Source of the DNA: Parelaphostrongylus tenuis
Taxonomy: Eukaryota > Nematoda > Chromadorea > Rhabditida > Metastrongylidae
DNA: 64,000 bases
NCBI GenBank assembly: GCA_019055375.1
Contig: JAHQIW010005857.1
Location: 1-64,000, forward strand
Reading direction: 5' to 3'
Shown: one piece after another, positions 21,251 through 30,654 of the stretch
Layout of the letters: each line of letters starts with the position of its first letter
How positions within the stretch are numbered: the first letter of the stretch is position 1
Translations under genes and position numbers: made by a program
The notes under the pieces: model-generated
What the model was told of the DNA's origin: nothing
The model's database searches: none
The model's input: the letters and a program-made list of their open reading frames with translations, nothing else

Positions 21251-21352
21251 TTGATTAAGAATACGTATGATTATGTATATAGGAGGCTGGAGAGCATTCC
21301 TAAGATAATGAAAAAAAATGCTTCTACAGTCATCTTGAACTTGTTGTACCAC
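20630..21352 (-). CDS. Long open frame (240 codons), hydrophobic, unrecognised
   Basis: The longest uninterrupted frame outside retroelements. It is rich in Ile, Leu, Phe, Cys and His with several hydrophobic stretches (VVLALYMVLCEHLVL, FFLILVFNLRFFMHF), so it could encode a membrane protein such as a nematode chemoreceptor fragment, but no family signature is evident. The diverged repeat copy at 26190-26870 has stops in the corresponding frame, which argues against a conserved protein. A frame of this length in AT-rich DNA on either strand of 64 kb is uncommon but not impossible by chance. Confidence 0.2.
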   Translation of the reverse strand: MVQQVQDDCRSIFFHYLRNALQPPIYIIIRILNQMSSTTVCHLMCIVNCETRLIIFTLDNNKPFICCHAMITRCVHFQIFHNYQIISIQCTSAYITQLKTPVYHVFANSMCSTLCSVFTLSVQNCFQNALAYAYFQQYKSAAMRYKSSSSTFSRFSLNRHSLVVLALYMVLCEHLVLRHHHVLDAIPKFFLILVFNLRFFMHFLSGPVATCALQYIHGRWYPQVPCISESLHCFALKRFA

Positions 21353-21359
21353 TTGACGA

Positions 21360-21960
21360 GTGAACGACCGAGGGTACCGATATAAGCCTAAGCTTACAGA
21401 ATTCGGTAATATGATAACGGTGTCAAAGGGAGTGCGGTTGCCACACTGATCACTTGAAGATTGATATCTTCAGATTCCTCATAAATATCTCAGTTAGTCT
21501 TGAACTGCGATGTCTTTGAAGCACTGAATAATGCAGCTATAGTATTCACCCCTAGGGGACGGAAAAAGTCGATGCACGCAGCGTAAATTGCGTATTGGTG
21601 CACAATTATCGTGTTTGCTTGAGCTTTTTTCTGTATTGTTGAAATTCTTGGGTTTTTTGTATGACTTGGGTAGGATACAAGTTTGTTCACTCGCTCATAT
21701 TCTTTTGGAGCATGTAGAGCTTTTACGTATGAAGCAATGCCTTACTTACAGCGCAACGTAGTGTTTTGACATGCAATCAAACCTAGAACTTATGCATTGG
21801 CTATTACGATATAGATCTTCGAGTCTTGCACAATTTTCATAAAACAAAGCACTTGAGAATCATAAATCAAAACAATGAATAGTTAGTCAGTAATCAGTAA
21901 TGATCATGCATACTCATTGGTCACTGTATTGTTTCACTTTATACTGGTTCGTGGATACAA
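21360..21960. other. No recognised feature
   Basis: AT-rich DNA between the unclassified repeat and a SINE-B. Short frames only. Confidence 0.4.
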
Positions 21961-21967
21961 GAATGAA

Positions 21968-22205
21968 GGATGAAGCTCTCGGCTTTGATCAATCCCCAGG
22001 CACACGTCATGCACTCGCCTTCAATTATTAACTTCGTTTGAGGTGAGTGAATGCATATATGGCTCGCGACGACTCCTCCACAATGACTCGCGGTGGCCTC
22101 CTACTAAACGGATACAGTGCTGCTTATCCTCCCAGACAGGCGTGACACCTGCTTGGCACCAATTTAGAGATCCCGGAGGGATGGATGGCTTGGTGAGCCA
22201 ATGTT
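21968..22205 (-). mobile_element. SINE family B copy 3
   Basis: Near-complete body on the minus strand: AAGCTCTCGGCTTTGATCAATCCC at the 3' end, TGAGGTGAGTGAATGCATAT, GACTCGCGGTGGCCTCC, GCTGCTTATCCTCCCAGACAGG, and GGTCTC-type head elements ending GGATGGCTTGGTGAGCC. The box B segment is missing, so the copy is truncated at its 5' end. Confidence 0.75.
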
Positions 22206-22477
22206 CATAGATAATGGTCATTAATTTAGATTAATAGTTTACTTCGAGAGTTGGTATCATTGTAGGATTATAGAAAAGCATCTCACTCTGCAAAGTTCTG
22301 GTTTCATATATCCATTTTTCCTTTCTATGAGCATTATTTCTTGTTACAACTCTTGGCACTGCACATGAAATTTATTTGCATGTTCAATGTTTTTGTTAGT
22401 TGGTTACCTTGAAGACAATTCTATTCATCTTCCTCAAATTCTAATGACTCGAAATATCTCAGTGTATTCTCGTGCAG

Positions 22478-22654
22478 GTGTTTTCAGACGTCCATCGTTC
22501 AACCGCATACCTGGTTGCGTACTGTTTCCCGTGGGTATCTTCCCCCTCGTTCATCGCTTGCATTCGTGCACTGTGCCGGCTTTTATGTATTCATGGTTCA
22601 TATATAGGAGCAGGAGTCGAATATTCTCGCTTACGAAAAAACTCTGTGCATTAA
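22478..22654 (+). CDS. Possible exon, hydrophobic, unrecognised
   Basis: An acceptor-like ttctcgtgcag ends at 22477. The frame that follows stays open for 58 codons to a TAG at 22652-22654. It is GC-richer than its surroundings and translates to a hydrophobic, Cys-containing stretch (AYLVAYCFPWVSSPSFIACI). A second plus-strand frame (22387-22719) overlaps it. No family recognised; it could be an exon of a membrane protein or chance. Confidence 0.22.
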   Translation: MFSDVHRSTAYLVAYCFPWVSSPSFIACIRALCRLLCIHGSYIGAGVEYSRLRKNSVH

Positions 22655-22791
22655 ACTACAGACGTACTCTGAAAAGAGAAACACATTCCATCACTTTTGC
22701 GGCGACAAAATATTCCTAACATAAAAACTGCGCTTATAAGTAGCGATATTCCAGCCATGAAGTTGAACGGCGGGGTAAACTTTTAACACAG

Positions 22792-23180
22792 AGTGTTGTG
22801 CACTCGATTGCTCATTTGTTGGTACTTTTATGACAATTACACCTTTATCTCTAGTGCTTTGTTTAAACCACGCTCAAATTTCAATATATACTTTCATCAT
22901 TATTTGAATTTCAATATATCTATATCATTTTCTATAAGGAGTGTAAGGCTCTCGATATAAAAAGATCGATAGACGACGGGTTCTGCCCGGCCGATGAGTC
23001 TGTAAGGACGAAACACGTGTCTCGGGCTGTACAAGAGCCTTTACCAGACTCATGACATGTTGGCTCAAATAATGATGAGAGGATATATTAAAATTTGAGC
23101 TTAGTCTGAGCAAAGCACTCGAGATAAAGGTATAATTGTGATAAGAGTACCATGCAATGAGCAATCGAGTGCACAACACT
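22792..23180 (+). mobile_element. Small hammerhead-bearing element with terminal inverted repeats
   Basis: The ends are inverted repeats of about 100 bp: AGTGTTGTGCACTCGATTGC at 22792-22811 against its complement ending at 23180. The similarity continues through ACAATTA(C/T)ACCTTTATCTC and GCTCAAATTT. Between the arms are a GGTTCTGCCC box and a hammerhead motif (22985-23027). Total length is about 389 bp and there is no coding capacity. It is directly followed by a SINE-A copy at 23184. Related half elements lie at 32600-32810, 33120-33370, 45950-46340 and 50430-50830. Confidence 0.7.
22985..23027 (+). ncRNA. Hammerhead ribozyme, type I layout
   Basis: Stem I is GCCCGG (22985-22990) with UCGGGC (23022-23027), six pairs including one G-U. 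The core is CCGATGA (22991-22997), canonical except for one T to C change at the U4 position. Stem II is GTC/GAC (22998-23000 with 23007-23009) with a six-base loop. GAAA is at 23010-23013. Stem III is AC/GU with loop ACGU, and the cleavage triplet is GUC (23019-23021) directly before stem I. Everything except U4 matches the hammerhead consensus, so this copy is probably disabled by a point change. Confidence 0.75.
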
Positions 23181-23183
23181 ATT

Positions 23184-23420
23184 GGGCACCGTGGCCGAGT
23201 GGTTGTGATGTTGGCCACGGCTCGCGTCCAACTGTGCTTCACCCCTTAGGACTCCCCGGCAGTCAACAAGAACGCCCTATGGAACGCCACCCAGGCTATC
23301 TCGAGGTTATAAGGGGACATGCTCGGCCAGTATTCTATGTCATTCAAAAAGAAGGCGAACAACGAATCGATTGCTAGAAATACTGGGGTCCGCACAATAA
23401 AAAGTGTATGACGGGTCGTG
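23184..23420 (+). mobile_element. SINE family A copy 4
   Basis: GGGCACCGTGGCCGAGTGG (box A-like TGGCCGAGTGG, as in Ser/Leu-type tRNAs), CGGCAGTCAACAAG body, TACTGGGGTCCGCACAATAAAAAGTG tail and an AATAAATAAATAAATA end. The box B region is degraded. It begins four bases after the end of the hammerhead element. Confidence 0.7.
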
Positions 23421-23575
23421 CGAATAAATAAATAAATACGAGATATATATAAATGTGTATATACATATATGAACTAAAAGCGTGTAATTCTATCGAAGCA
23501 ATGCAAAAATTCCAAAAATTTTTGCGAAATGGACAAAAAGAAGTTTAATCAATCTAAGAGAACTGAGTGATAAGA

Positions 23576-23665
23576 ACAAACACTGCCTCAGTCGGGAATC
23601 GAATTCTCATTTCATCCTACCGGGGACGCGTGCTACTACCACTACTCCACCGAGACACGTTTGCA
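23576..23665 (-). repeat. tRNA-like repeat, family E copy 1
   Basis: On the minus strand GTCTCGG can pair with CTGAGGC as a seven-pair acceptor stem. A box A-like TGGAGTAGTGG and a box B-like ATTCGATTCC are correctly placed, with GCACGCG-CCCCGG between them. The D and T stems do not fold well, so it is a tRNA-derived repeat rather than a functional tRNA. Related copies are at 37537, 40345, 44282, 52005 and 63570. Confidence 0.5.
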
Positions 23666-24690
23666 TCACCACTCATTCTTCAGCATCTCTGTGTTAGCTG
23701 TTAGCTGCCAACCTTTTAACAGGTTCGCTCTGGTATGCGATTTCGCCTTATAAACCCAGTATAAACCCTTAATCAACCTATAAATATCGCGCAAGTCGCT
23801 GAGCTCGCATCGATTTATATGGCGGTCCCATGACGGATAACTTAATTGCTTTTTCCATCACATAAATCCCAAATGGGGGAAGGACTATGATTTTTATACT
23901 TTTTGAATGTCCTGTTTTTAAAAGGAAACATATTCCTTAACAGCTCCTAGGCAGAATAGCATCAATGACTTCACTAGAATTTCGATCACTCAAATTTTTC
24001 GTGCGTTCGAATTCTATGTCCGCACAGATTTGCTATCTTTTTATTAAGGCTGACTGGATTGTGTTGGCAAGCATAGTAGGTAGACGACGAGGTATAATTA
24101 AAATTTATGAACTTGTTGTGGAAATCAAATAATAATGATAAAACAAATGATTCGTTAAAAAAATTTGTAAAAATGATGAGAAGCATGAAGGACGTGTTTG
24201 GAGCGAAATTTGAACGATTTGTGTGTATTTGACTTTTAGTTTATTGTGTCCCAGTGTGAATTGTGTCTGAGGTATAATAGATCAAAAACACAAGCGATGG
24301 CTGAAGCGGAGGCAAAAATGAGGGAGAATGGTGAACACTGTGTAGCGTGGCTAAGAGTTTTCGAGCTTGAGTAAATTTGTCTCGATCAAAGTGCAGATCA
24401 AAAATTAAGTATGTTCTCTAGTGCAGCGTTGATTCACTAATGTGAGTCTGATTCATAAGCAGTCATAGTAACACTGAGAAACATGATGGCATAAATTTAA
24501 GACATAGGAACATCATCAAGTGCGCGTTTGATAGAAAGTCAAAACGTTGAAACGTTAAAAGGTGAATTTTAGACTAAGGACGCATTCAGAATCATTCCAG
24601 TATGCATTTTCTGAGTTAAAAACACGCTCGTGAAATGAACTAGCGTAAAGTTTAATCTCGCTCAAACATTGCACAGAGATGTGTTCCATA
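23666..24690. other. No recognised feature
   Basis: AT-rich, with short frames only. The minus-strand frame at 23986-24186 is Phe/Asn rich and looks like translated AT-rich DNA. Confidence 0.4.
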
Positions 24691-24711
24691 GGGAATGTAC
24701 TTCACAACGTG

Positions 24712-24967
24712 CTTGCGAGTCATAGATGATGCTTCATAAAGTCTGTAGCTCAACCTAAATTTTGAAGCCATGAAAATGTTTTCGTTTTACAGTAACAGTA
24801 GCAACTGGAGTGCTTACGAGTCATAGATGACGCTTTATAAAGTCTGTAGCTCAATTTAAATTTAAAGCCATGAAAATTTTTCATTTTATCAAAGAGCTTG
24901 ATATTATATAACACTAGTCAGTTAACAACCGGAGCAGTGACAGTAACAGTAGCAACTGGAGTGCTTT
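24712..24967. repeat. Local direct repeat (about 100 bp unit)
   Basis: GCTT(G/A)CGAGTCATAGATGA begins units at 24712 and 24813, each continuing through CTTTATAAAGTCTGTAGCTCAA and AGCCATGAAAAT. The segment ACAGTAACAGTAGCAACTGG occurs at about 24790 and again at about 24942. It is a partial tandem duplication with a displaced end segment. Confidence 0.8.
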
Positions 24968-24999
24968 CGTAGATAGAAGCTTTATCAGAATTATCGGAA

Positions 25000-25450
25000 G
25001 AATTTCCGTTATTGCGTAAAGATTCTTTGAGGGAGAATCTTCCGCTAAACAAAGATTTTCCACTGGACTGTAAGTCGAAAGCTAGATAATTGAAAGCCTA
25101 CAACTCAGAAAATTTTGTCACTTTTGATACTTTAAGAAAGGTTCTTTTACGGCTCTGTAGATCTTGAATTAGAATCATGTTTCACATGAATAGCACGCTT
25201 CACTCTTATGGCGCTTTTGAATCGCACCAACTAAGCTCTCTCCACAGATTGCAAGTAACAACTCAATAGTGTAAGCTTCGATCATTTCAAGACTTTACTT
25301 GCTTTTGGAAAGGTCGCTTTACTGCACTGTAGCAGGAAAAATGACTCGGCTAAGGTAGGAGGTGGCTTTAAAACTATAGCTTTGATTGACAGGCCGCGCA
25401 GGCGCGATGCACATGTGGAGCGCTATTTTTGTTTTTTAACTTAAGATTTA
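25000..25450. repeat. Diverged repeat shared with 53700-54230
   Basis: Shared patches in the same order are TTTTGGAAA...CTGTAGCAG-AAAA and CGCGCAGGCG(C/T)GATGC followed by an AGAT...TTAGATTGA-like end. Similarity is weak between patches, so the relation is tentative. Confidence 0.35.
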
Positions 25451-26180
25451 TTTAGATTAAGATTTTGCAAAAAAAAATTGAGTGAAACATATGACCCCGA
25501 TGCTTGGAGACTTCTTGTACTTGCTTTTAGACTTTCCGTGCTTATGCTTAGGCTATCTAGGCTTAGGCTCAAGCTTTGCAGCGGATTCATTTCGCGATAT
25601 ATGGTCGAATTTGATACTTCAAGCATTACAACGATAGAGGAAACTTCCTTCCACAGTTTTAACACAAAAAACTTGAAAAACTTCAGAAAAGGTGGAAAGC
25701 TTTGAATGAATTGTGCAAATCTTTGCGGCAACGCACAACAAGTGTGGAACACAATTTTATTTCAAATGCGACAGCACTATAAAAAGATCCTTCTAGGAAA
25801 ATGAATGCACTATCGAATTCACTGAAATCGAAATTTTCTCATTTTTGTCATTTGCCTAGTACGAGAGGTTCTTTGAAAAATCCCTACGTGTTAACGAAAA
25901 CAATCCTATTTTAGAACCGTAATTTCCACAGGAGCTAGTGCAAAGAGTTTGATTAAGTTTTTGTACTCCATATCAATGTTAGAAATGACGGCATCACCTT
26001 AAAAGCTATTCAGTTTTCTAAGCAAGTTCCAGTTTCAGGATTTCTCCGAGAATTCGTTTCTAATGAATACAACCGCTTTCTCTTCCTCCGGCGATCTGTA
26101 TGAAGGAACTGATAAGAGTGTTGAAGATAGTGGTTCACTTATTCTGAACTACAACCTTTGAGACCCGCTAGACAACCACC
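25451..26180. other. No recognised gene
   Basis: The overlapping frames at 25441-25752 (minus) and 25478-25705 (plus) derive from a low-complexity ctttagact/aggctt repeat-like tract. Nothing else is supported. Confidence 0.4.
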
Positions 26181-26189
26181 TGAAGTATC

Positions 26190-26870
26190 AAAAAGTTTGG
26201 CGTCAATCGATTTCTGCAGGTGGGTGATGTTTGATTGCATAATAAGTTTGGAAGTGGGTTTTATGCCCAATGAATTTGCGTGGAGACAAATTGCGCACCT
26301 TAGGAATGTTCAAACTTACAGAGGCTTAAGGCATGGAGGGGATTGCTCGTGCGAGGCACTTATTGATACCAACCACTATAGATGTACCGCAGGAAACTCA
26401 CAGCTACTAAACTGTGGGGATTTTGCAGGAAGTGTGCAGATTGAGAGCTAATACTAACAATAAAATAATTGTGTGATGTCAAGAGCGTAGTGATCGAGCA
26501 AAGCAAGGTTTCCAAAAAGCGTCATGATCACAAGGAGAGGCGAACCACGATGAACTGCTGTCGGTGATTCCCTTATACCGCTGAAAGTGGGCGAAGCTGA
26601 CTCGATTCGGAATTATTTTCGATAAAGAGATTTCAAAAGGAAACAATGTATAACATTATAGGCGATGGCTCACAGAACTACAGTATAGCACCGATGTCAA
26701 TTGCGTGGTCTGGGTAGAAGTGCACATTAAGTTTCAGTACTTTTGTTTGATGTGGAGTATTGGAAGGACGGACATATTGCGTGATTATGACGCGACAGGA
26801 GATATGATTGTAACCACTTTATGTTTCGAGAAAAACAATAATATTCAAATCCGCAATACAAAGCGGTGTC
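26190..26870. repeat. Unclassified repeat, copy 2
   Basis: Diverged copy of 20590-21250 in the same orientation; see that entry. Confidence 0.55.
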
Positions 26871-27354
26871 AGTTTTCTTATAGGCAAGACTTAATACAGA
26901 ATAACGAGTGATTACAGTAAAGAAAAACTGATTGTAATTTTCTTGAGATGGAAGCTGTCTTGTTAGTTCATGGAATTTGGTATGAACTCAAGGACAAATG
27001 ACACACTCGGGTTGCCTTTGAAATTTCGAATAGGCGAATTTTGGGACTGTTACCGCCATTTTGAAAAACAAGCATTTTAAGGCAAAGTGCACTAGTGATT
27101 TGATAGCTTCAGAGTCACTACAAACACTTTGAGCTGAATCTAGGCTGTGATATCTTCGAAACCATAATTATTGCAGTTGTTTGACTAATATATTGGCAAA
27201 TGTACTGTAAGAATCTTTTTCCACACTTTTTCCCAGTTTCTCCACTTTTTCCACTATTTTTCCTTTTTTAGTGTGCTCGTTGGGTGAATAGAGTGAATGG
27301 ATTAAGCAGACTGTAACATGAGCACATCCAGAATTAATTTCAAAAAATTGTTAC
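26871..27354. other. Intron-like or intergenic DNA
   Basis: Lies downstream of the exon at 27355-27575 on its coding strand. There is a pyrimidine-rich ctttttccac repeat near 27220-27265. No further exon could be identified. Confidence 0.35.
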
Positions 27355-27575
27355 CTTTCTGGTCTGGCATCAGTGGTGTGCATTGTGATAACAATTGAAT
27401 TCACACAATTTTCTGATACGACTACTTTTCTCCATTCGTGCTCAGTGGCCGTCATTATCAAATCGGCAAAGAAAATCCTAACCTCAGGGGTAATCCTCAA
27501 AACTTTAAATGTTTTATGTCCAACATTCAAAGACCTTTTCAGAATCATCAAAACCGATCTCTTTCCTTGGTCTAT
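27355..27575 (-). CDS. Internal exon of an unidentified protein-coding gene
   Basis: Minus-strand open segment bounded by a strong nematode-like acceptor (TTCGTTTTAG before 27575) and a donor (AAAG then GTAACA, after 27355). It reads 73 codons in phase 0 and ends in phase 2. Its composition is typical of a soluble domain, alternating hydrophobic and charged residues (KTFKVLRITPEVRIFFADLI, TEHEWRKVVV, NSIVITMHTTDARPE). The pattern vaguely recalls nematode F-box-associated domains, but no signature proves it. A second exon candidate lies upstream at 27975-28016 in a compatible phase. Confidence 0.55.
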
Positions 27576-27974
27576 CTAAAACGAATTTCATAGCGATAGC
27601 GCCTTCCCACTAATTAAACTTTCTAGGTACTGGCACTCGCGATCATGCATAGCAGTGCGTATTCGAGTTTTCTTCTCTGCTTACCAAACATGTCGTGGAT
27701 GAGTCTTTGATCCTCCGAGAAGGAAAAGTGACATTCTGCCACAGCCGAGAGGTGTCGCGTCTCCGCGTCATTCGTAACGGTGCGCATCGCAATAAAAGTA
27801 AGGGAGGTCGTTAAATAAATAAAGGTTTCTTGAAGATATTGCTTGTTACATGATTACATTTTACAAGAACTTCTGTAATGTGTTATTCCTGAAACCGCGT
27901 CAATTTGTAAGATTATTCTCATCTTTCAACTAGAAAACCACACTGTTCTGAAAGGGTACGTCATACTTGTATAC

Positions 27975-28016
27975 CATTTTCAATTCTCTTCTATCGACCG
28001 CTTCTTCATAGACCCA
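27975..28016 (-). CDS. Upstream exon candidate of the same gene
   Basis: The acceptor TTTCATTTTTAG ends just before 28016. The frame starting WVYEEAVDRRELKM has 14 codons before a possible donor GTATAC at 27974-27969, leaving phase 0. The exon at 27355-27575 opens in phase 0 after an intron of about 400 bases, so the two join in frame. If the donor is not used, the frame runs on to a TAG near 27930. Further upstream lie a SINE-C and a hammerhead palindrome, as if inserted in an intron. Confidence 0.4.
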
Positions 28017-28044
28017 CTAAAAATGAAATAAGGCGATGAAGATA

Positions 28045-28175
28045 TAACGGCGTCGATTTGCTTATAGAGAATTGGACAACCACAGGAGATTGGCTGAACC
28101 GAGGGAGGGTGGTACTGATAGGACGAGACAGGTGCCTGTATACCACTAGACCTACCAGCTCAAAACATGTTATGT
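28045..28175 (-). mobile_element. SINE family C copy 1
   Basis: Minus-strand match to copies at 32868 and 38925: ACATGTTTTGAGC, then GGTCTAGTGGTATACAGGC (a box A-like TCTAGTGGTATACAGG), then CACCCTCCCTCGGTTCAGCC (box B-like GGTTCAGCC). The spacing suits a tRNA-derived promoter. Truncated at its 3' end. Confidence 0.55.
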
Positions 28176-28233
28176 CATTATCAAGTACTTCTTTGACCCA
28201 AACACGATGTGTTATATTATTTATTTATTCAAC

Positions 28234-28268
28234 AGCTAACGTTTCGGCGATTCTCCTTCTTTAGAGCC
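28234..28268 (-). ncRNA. PLE-type hammerhead motif
   Basis: Minus strand: GGCT, CTAAAGA (CTGAAGA with one change), a GG...CC stem II ending CGCC, GAAA, CGTT, AGCT. It has the same layout as 16647-16683, including stem I GGCT with AGCT (one G-U pair) and the zero-loop ACGU stem III. The altered G5 equivalent makes activity unlikely. Confidence 0.55.
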
Positions 28269-28315
28269 TGGAAAGGTCAAGTTGTCTACAATCTAATCAG
28301 TCAGTGACCTTTCCA

Positions 28316-28350
28316 AGCTCTGAGGAAGGCAAGCTGCTAAAACGGCTGAT
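28316..28350 (+). ncRNA. Degraded hammerhead motif opposite the previous one
   Basis: AGCT, CTGAGGA at 28320-28326, GGC...GCT stem II, then AAAAC in place of GAAAC and GGCTG. CTGAGGA fits the CUGANGA consensus, but the second box is damaged. Confidence 0.4.
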
Positions 28351-28361
28351 AATATAACACC

Positions 28362-28920
28362 TTATGTTTAGTTCAAAATAGAAAACCAAGAATTATACGG
28401 ACAACGTTGGCTGTACAGGTGATTATCATTTATTGATATGCATGCGTTTGATAGTGATTTGATATTCCACTCTTTTCTATTATGATTAATGTGGCTTGTA
28501 AATTCTGTTCACCATGAATCTTAAACGCCCCTCAGAGCGTCTATGTTTGAAACGGCGATGGCGCTATAGAGAGACAAATCTTGACCTGGCCGAAAATTGC
28601 AAGTATTTTAGCTAGGAATTCGGTGGGAAAGGGAACATATTTTCAGTTGGTGCACATCATTCTTTTTATTAAATCTATGTGTATGTAGCCATTCGAGAGC
28701 TCAAGAAATGCACATTTCAACTACTAAGTTAACCTCTAGAAAGACTTCCAGAGTGCCTTCTATTGACAGAAAGAATGTAATGTTTTGTGTTTAAAGCTAT
28801 TTGAAACTTTCTTAACGGATTTTTAATATTATGCAGTGACTTTTGTTATAAGCAAACGTTGCCTTTATAAAAAGTTGAGCACTACTGAATAGACTTTCTT
28901 CAATGTGTTCTACAAAGCGG
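28362..28920. other. No recognised feature
   Basis: AT-rich, possibly intronic to the minus-strand gene. Confidence 0.35.
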
Positions 28921-28924
28921 ATGC

Positions 28925-29060
28925 TCAGTTGTCCCGGAAGAATCCATTATTCATTACGGGATGGTGGAATGTAGTCGCATTCTGTGCAGTACACTCATAT
29001 TTTCTTGTCCTTCTTGTGCACTCAACACACTTTTCACTAAACCATCTAATCATTCTACAC
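28925..29060 (-). CDS. Weak exon candidate with paired cysteines
   Basis: A minus-strand frame following a pyrimidine-rich tract (catttccatttttgaag) encodes about 44 residues including FSEKCVECTRRTRKYECT and ends in TGA at 28925. The charged, Cys-containing composition differs from the Phe/Ile-rich frame upstream of it. A plus-strand frame (28905-29099) overlaps. Unrecognised and weak. Confidence 0.2.
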
Positions 29061-29596
29061 TTCAAAAATGGAAATGATAGTAATTGGTTTGCTATGTGAA
29101 AACATTTTTCACGGTAATCAGTTGAAGCAATATATGAAAAATGATTAAAAATGATTATGAAAAAATGAAAGATTAACAGATTTTGAAAGTGCTTAAGTGA
29201 AGTAAAAGGCTTCAAAGAAAGCTAGACGTTGTTTTTACTATTGAAACCTAATTATGAATTCTCTTTCACCATATTTTTCTCCTAGTTCTACTGTATTGCT
29301 CATATAATATTAAATCAATGTGTCAATGCAGTTTTATAGTGGTCTCAACTCCTGAAGTACACTACTGTTCAGATAGCCGTAAGAGCTATCGGCGAAGAGT
29401 TTTCGATGGAGTGTGTAATATTATATTTGACATACAACTCAATGTGTTGAAATTGTGTTGGCACATTTCAACTAAGTATAACCTCATATGAGTCTCTTCT
29501 ATCATTTTCTATCATTTGTTGGCAAGAATACCCTCAATGGTGATAAAACTCTGAGCTTATTGCGAATATGCAGCACTATGAAGATTGCGAGCCTTC

Positions 29597-29850
29597 ATAT
29601 ATAAGTTGATTGTGTCAACTGCGCACGAAAACTGAACACGACATCGCTTTTCAAGCAAAGCTGTTCGAGAAGTGTTCAGTCAGTTATCACGAACGTACTT
29701 CCATCAACGCTTCCACCGAGCTTACTAACATCCAGCATGATCTTCCTCTTTGTCCCTGCTATCTACCCACGATCATTTTTTGCGCAGCAAGTGGGGAGAT
29801 CGCGCGGCGAGCTCAGGGCTTTACAATGACTGTGTGGTGATTTTACACTA
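29597..29850 (+). other. GC-richer island with TATA-like start and short frames
   Basis: CATATATAAG at about 29597 is followed by 240 bases of clearly higher GC than the flanks. They hold a 76-codon frame (29610-29840) and, in another frame, a short ATG frame near 29738 with a hydrophobic start (MIFLFVPAIYPRSFF). It could be the first exon of a small secreted protein or part of an unrecognised element. No decisive evidence. Confidence 0.2.
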
Positions 29851-30450
29851 TAAATTGGATTTTTGTATTCGCTAAAGGAAGTTTAATCACCAAAAATAGA
29901 GAAAAGACAGATACAGAAAGAGGCTTTGACAAAACATTTTTGGTTGGAGCATGCCATAAATATCGTGAAGCGAAGCATTTTTCGCTTAGAAATCGTGCTT
30001 CGCATAACAATGAGATTCATACTTCACCGATGATTTGAACAAACTATGAAATTTTAATAAACATAAAGAAGTGTGACTTCTACAGAGTTGCAGAATGAAC
30101 TTGATTATATTGTCTTGTAGGTGATAATTCATCATATATTCACTTATGCTCAGCATTAATATCCATCTCATCGCTGCCATGTGGAAGTAATGCCAATGCT
30201 TTTTCCAGTTTTATGCTCTCTTATTTGTATTTATAAATATTTTACTCACATCTATCATTTATCATCTATGTCAAAAGCGTTCATCTTTATTCATTCAAAT
30301 CGCTTTCATAATCAATAATCAATATAATTGTCAATCACACAAGTTTTATCAAATTGCATTACCTCCTAAATCATATATTAATGCATGAATCTTTGGGTTT
30401 TGATGTGATCTCCCAGCACTCACTAAACTCAAGTCATCACTGCTACTTAT
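29851..30450. other. No recognised feature
   Basis: AT-rich DNA without repeat or coding signal. Confidence 0.4.
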
Positions 30451-30455
30451 ACAGG

Positions 30456-30654
30456 TACTATGACACCGATCATTGCACGGAAGGTAACACATCCGTCACA
30501 GATGTTGGGTTGTAGTACCGGTAACATTGACCCAATTAACGACTCGCAGGCTTTGAAACAATGTAATACTCTCACGCAAGCAGCCTTTCATCTTCTACAA
30601 ACCGTTCTTGACCGGTCATTGGGAGTTGATTGTAAGGCAGGCAAATATACATGA
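30456..30654 (+). CDS. Possible terminal exon, unrecognised
   Basis: The acceptor-like cttatacag ends near 30453. The frame starting at ATG 30460 stays open for 64 codons to TGA. Composition is protein-like with three cysteines (MLGCSTGNIDPINDSQALKQ, TLTQAAFHLLQTVLDRSLGV) and base use is less AT-biased than the flanks. No family recognised. It might be the last exon of a plus-strand gene whose other exons are outside my recognition. Confidence 0.3.

Larger units (their letters stand above)
28209..28361. repeat. Palindrome with two divergent PLE-type hammerhead motifs
   Basis: The left arm 28209-28278 and right arm 28306-28361 are inverted copies of a PLE 3' UTR segment: GTGTTATATTAT at the outer ends and GGAAAGGTC/GACCTTTCC at the inner ends, with a 27 bp loop. 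Each arm carries a hammerhead-like core. Confidence 0.7.

Noticed and set aside
23576..23665. Functional tRNA gene
   Set aside because: The acceptor stem and promoter boxes look right, but the D and T stems do not pair and the spacing between the boxes is off. Treated as a tRNA-derived repeat.
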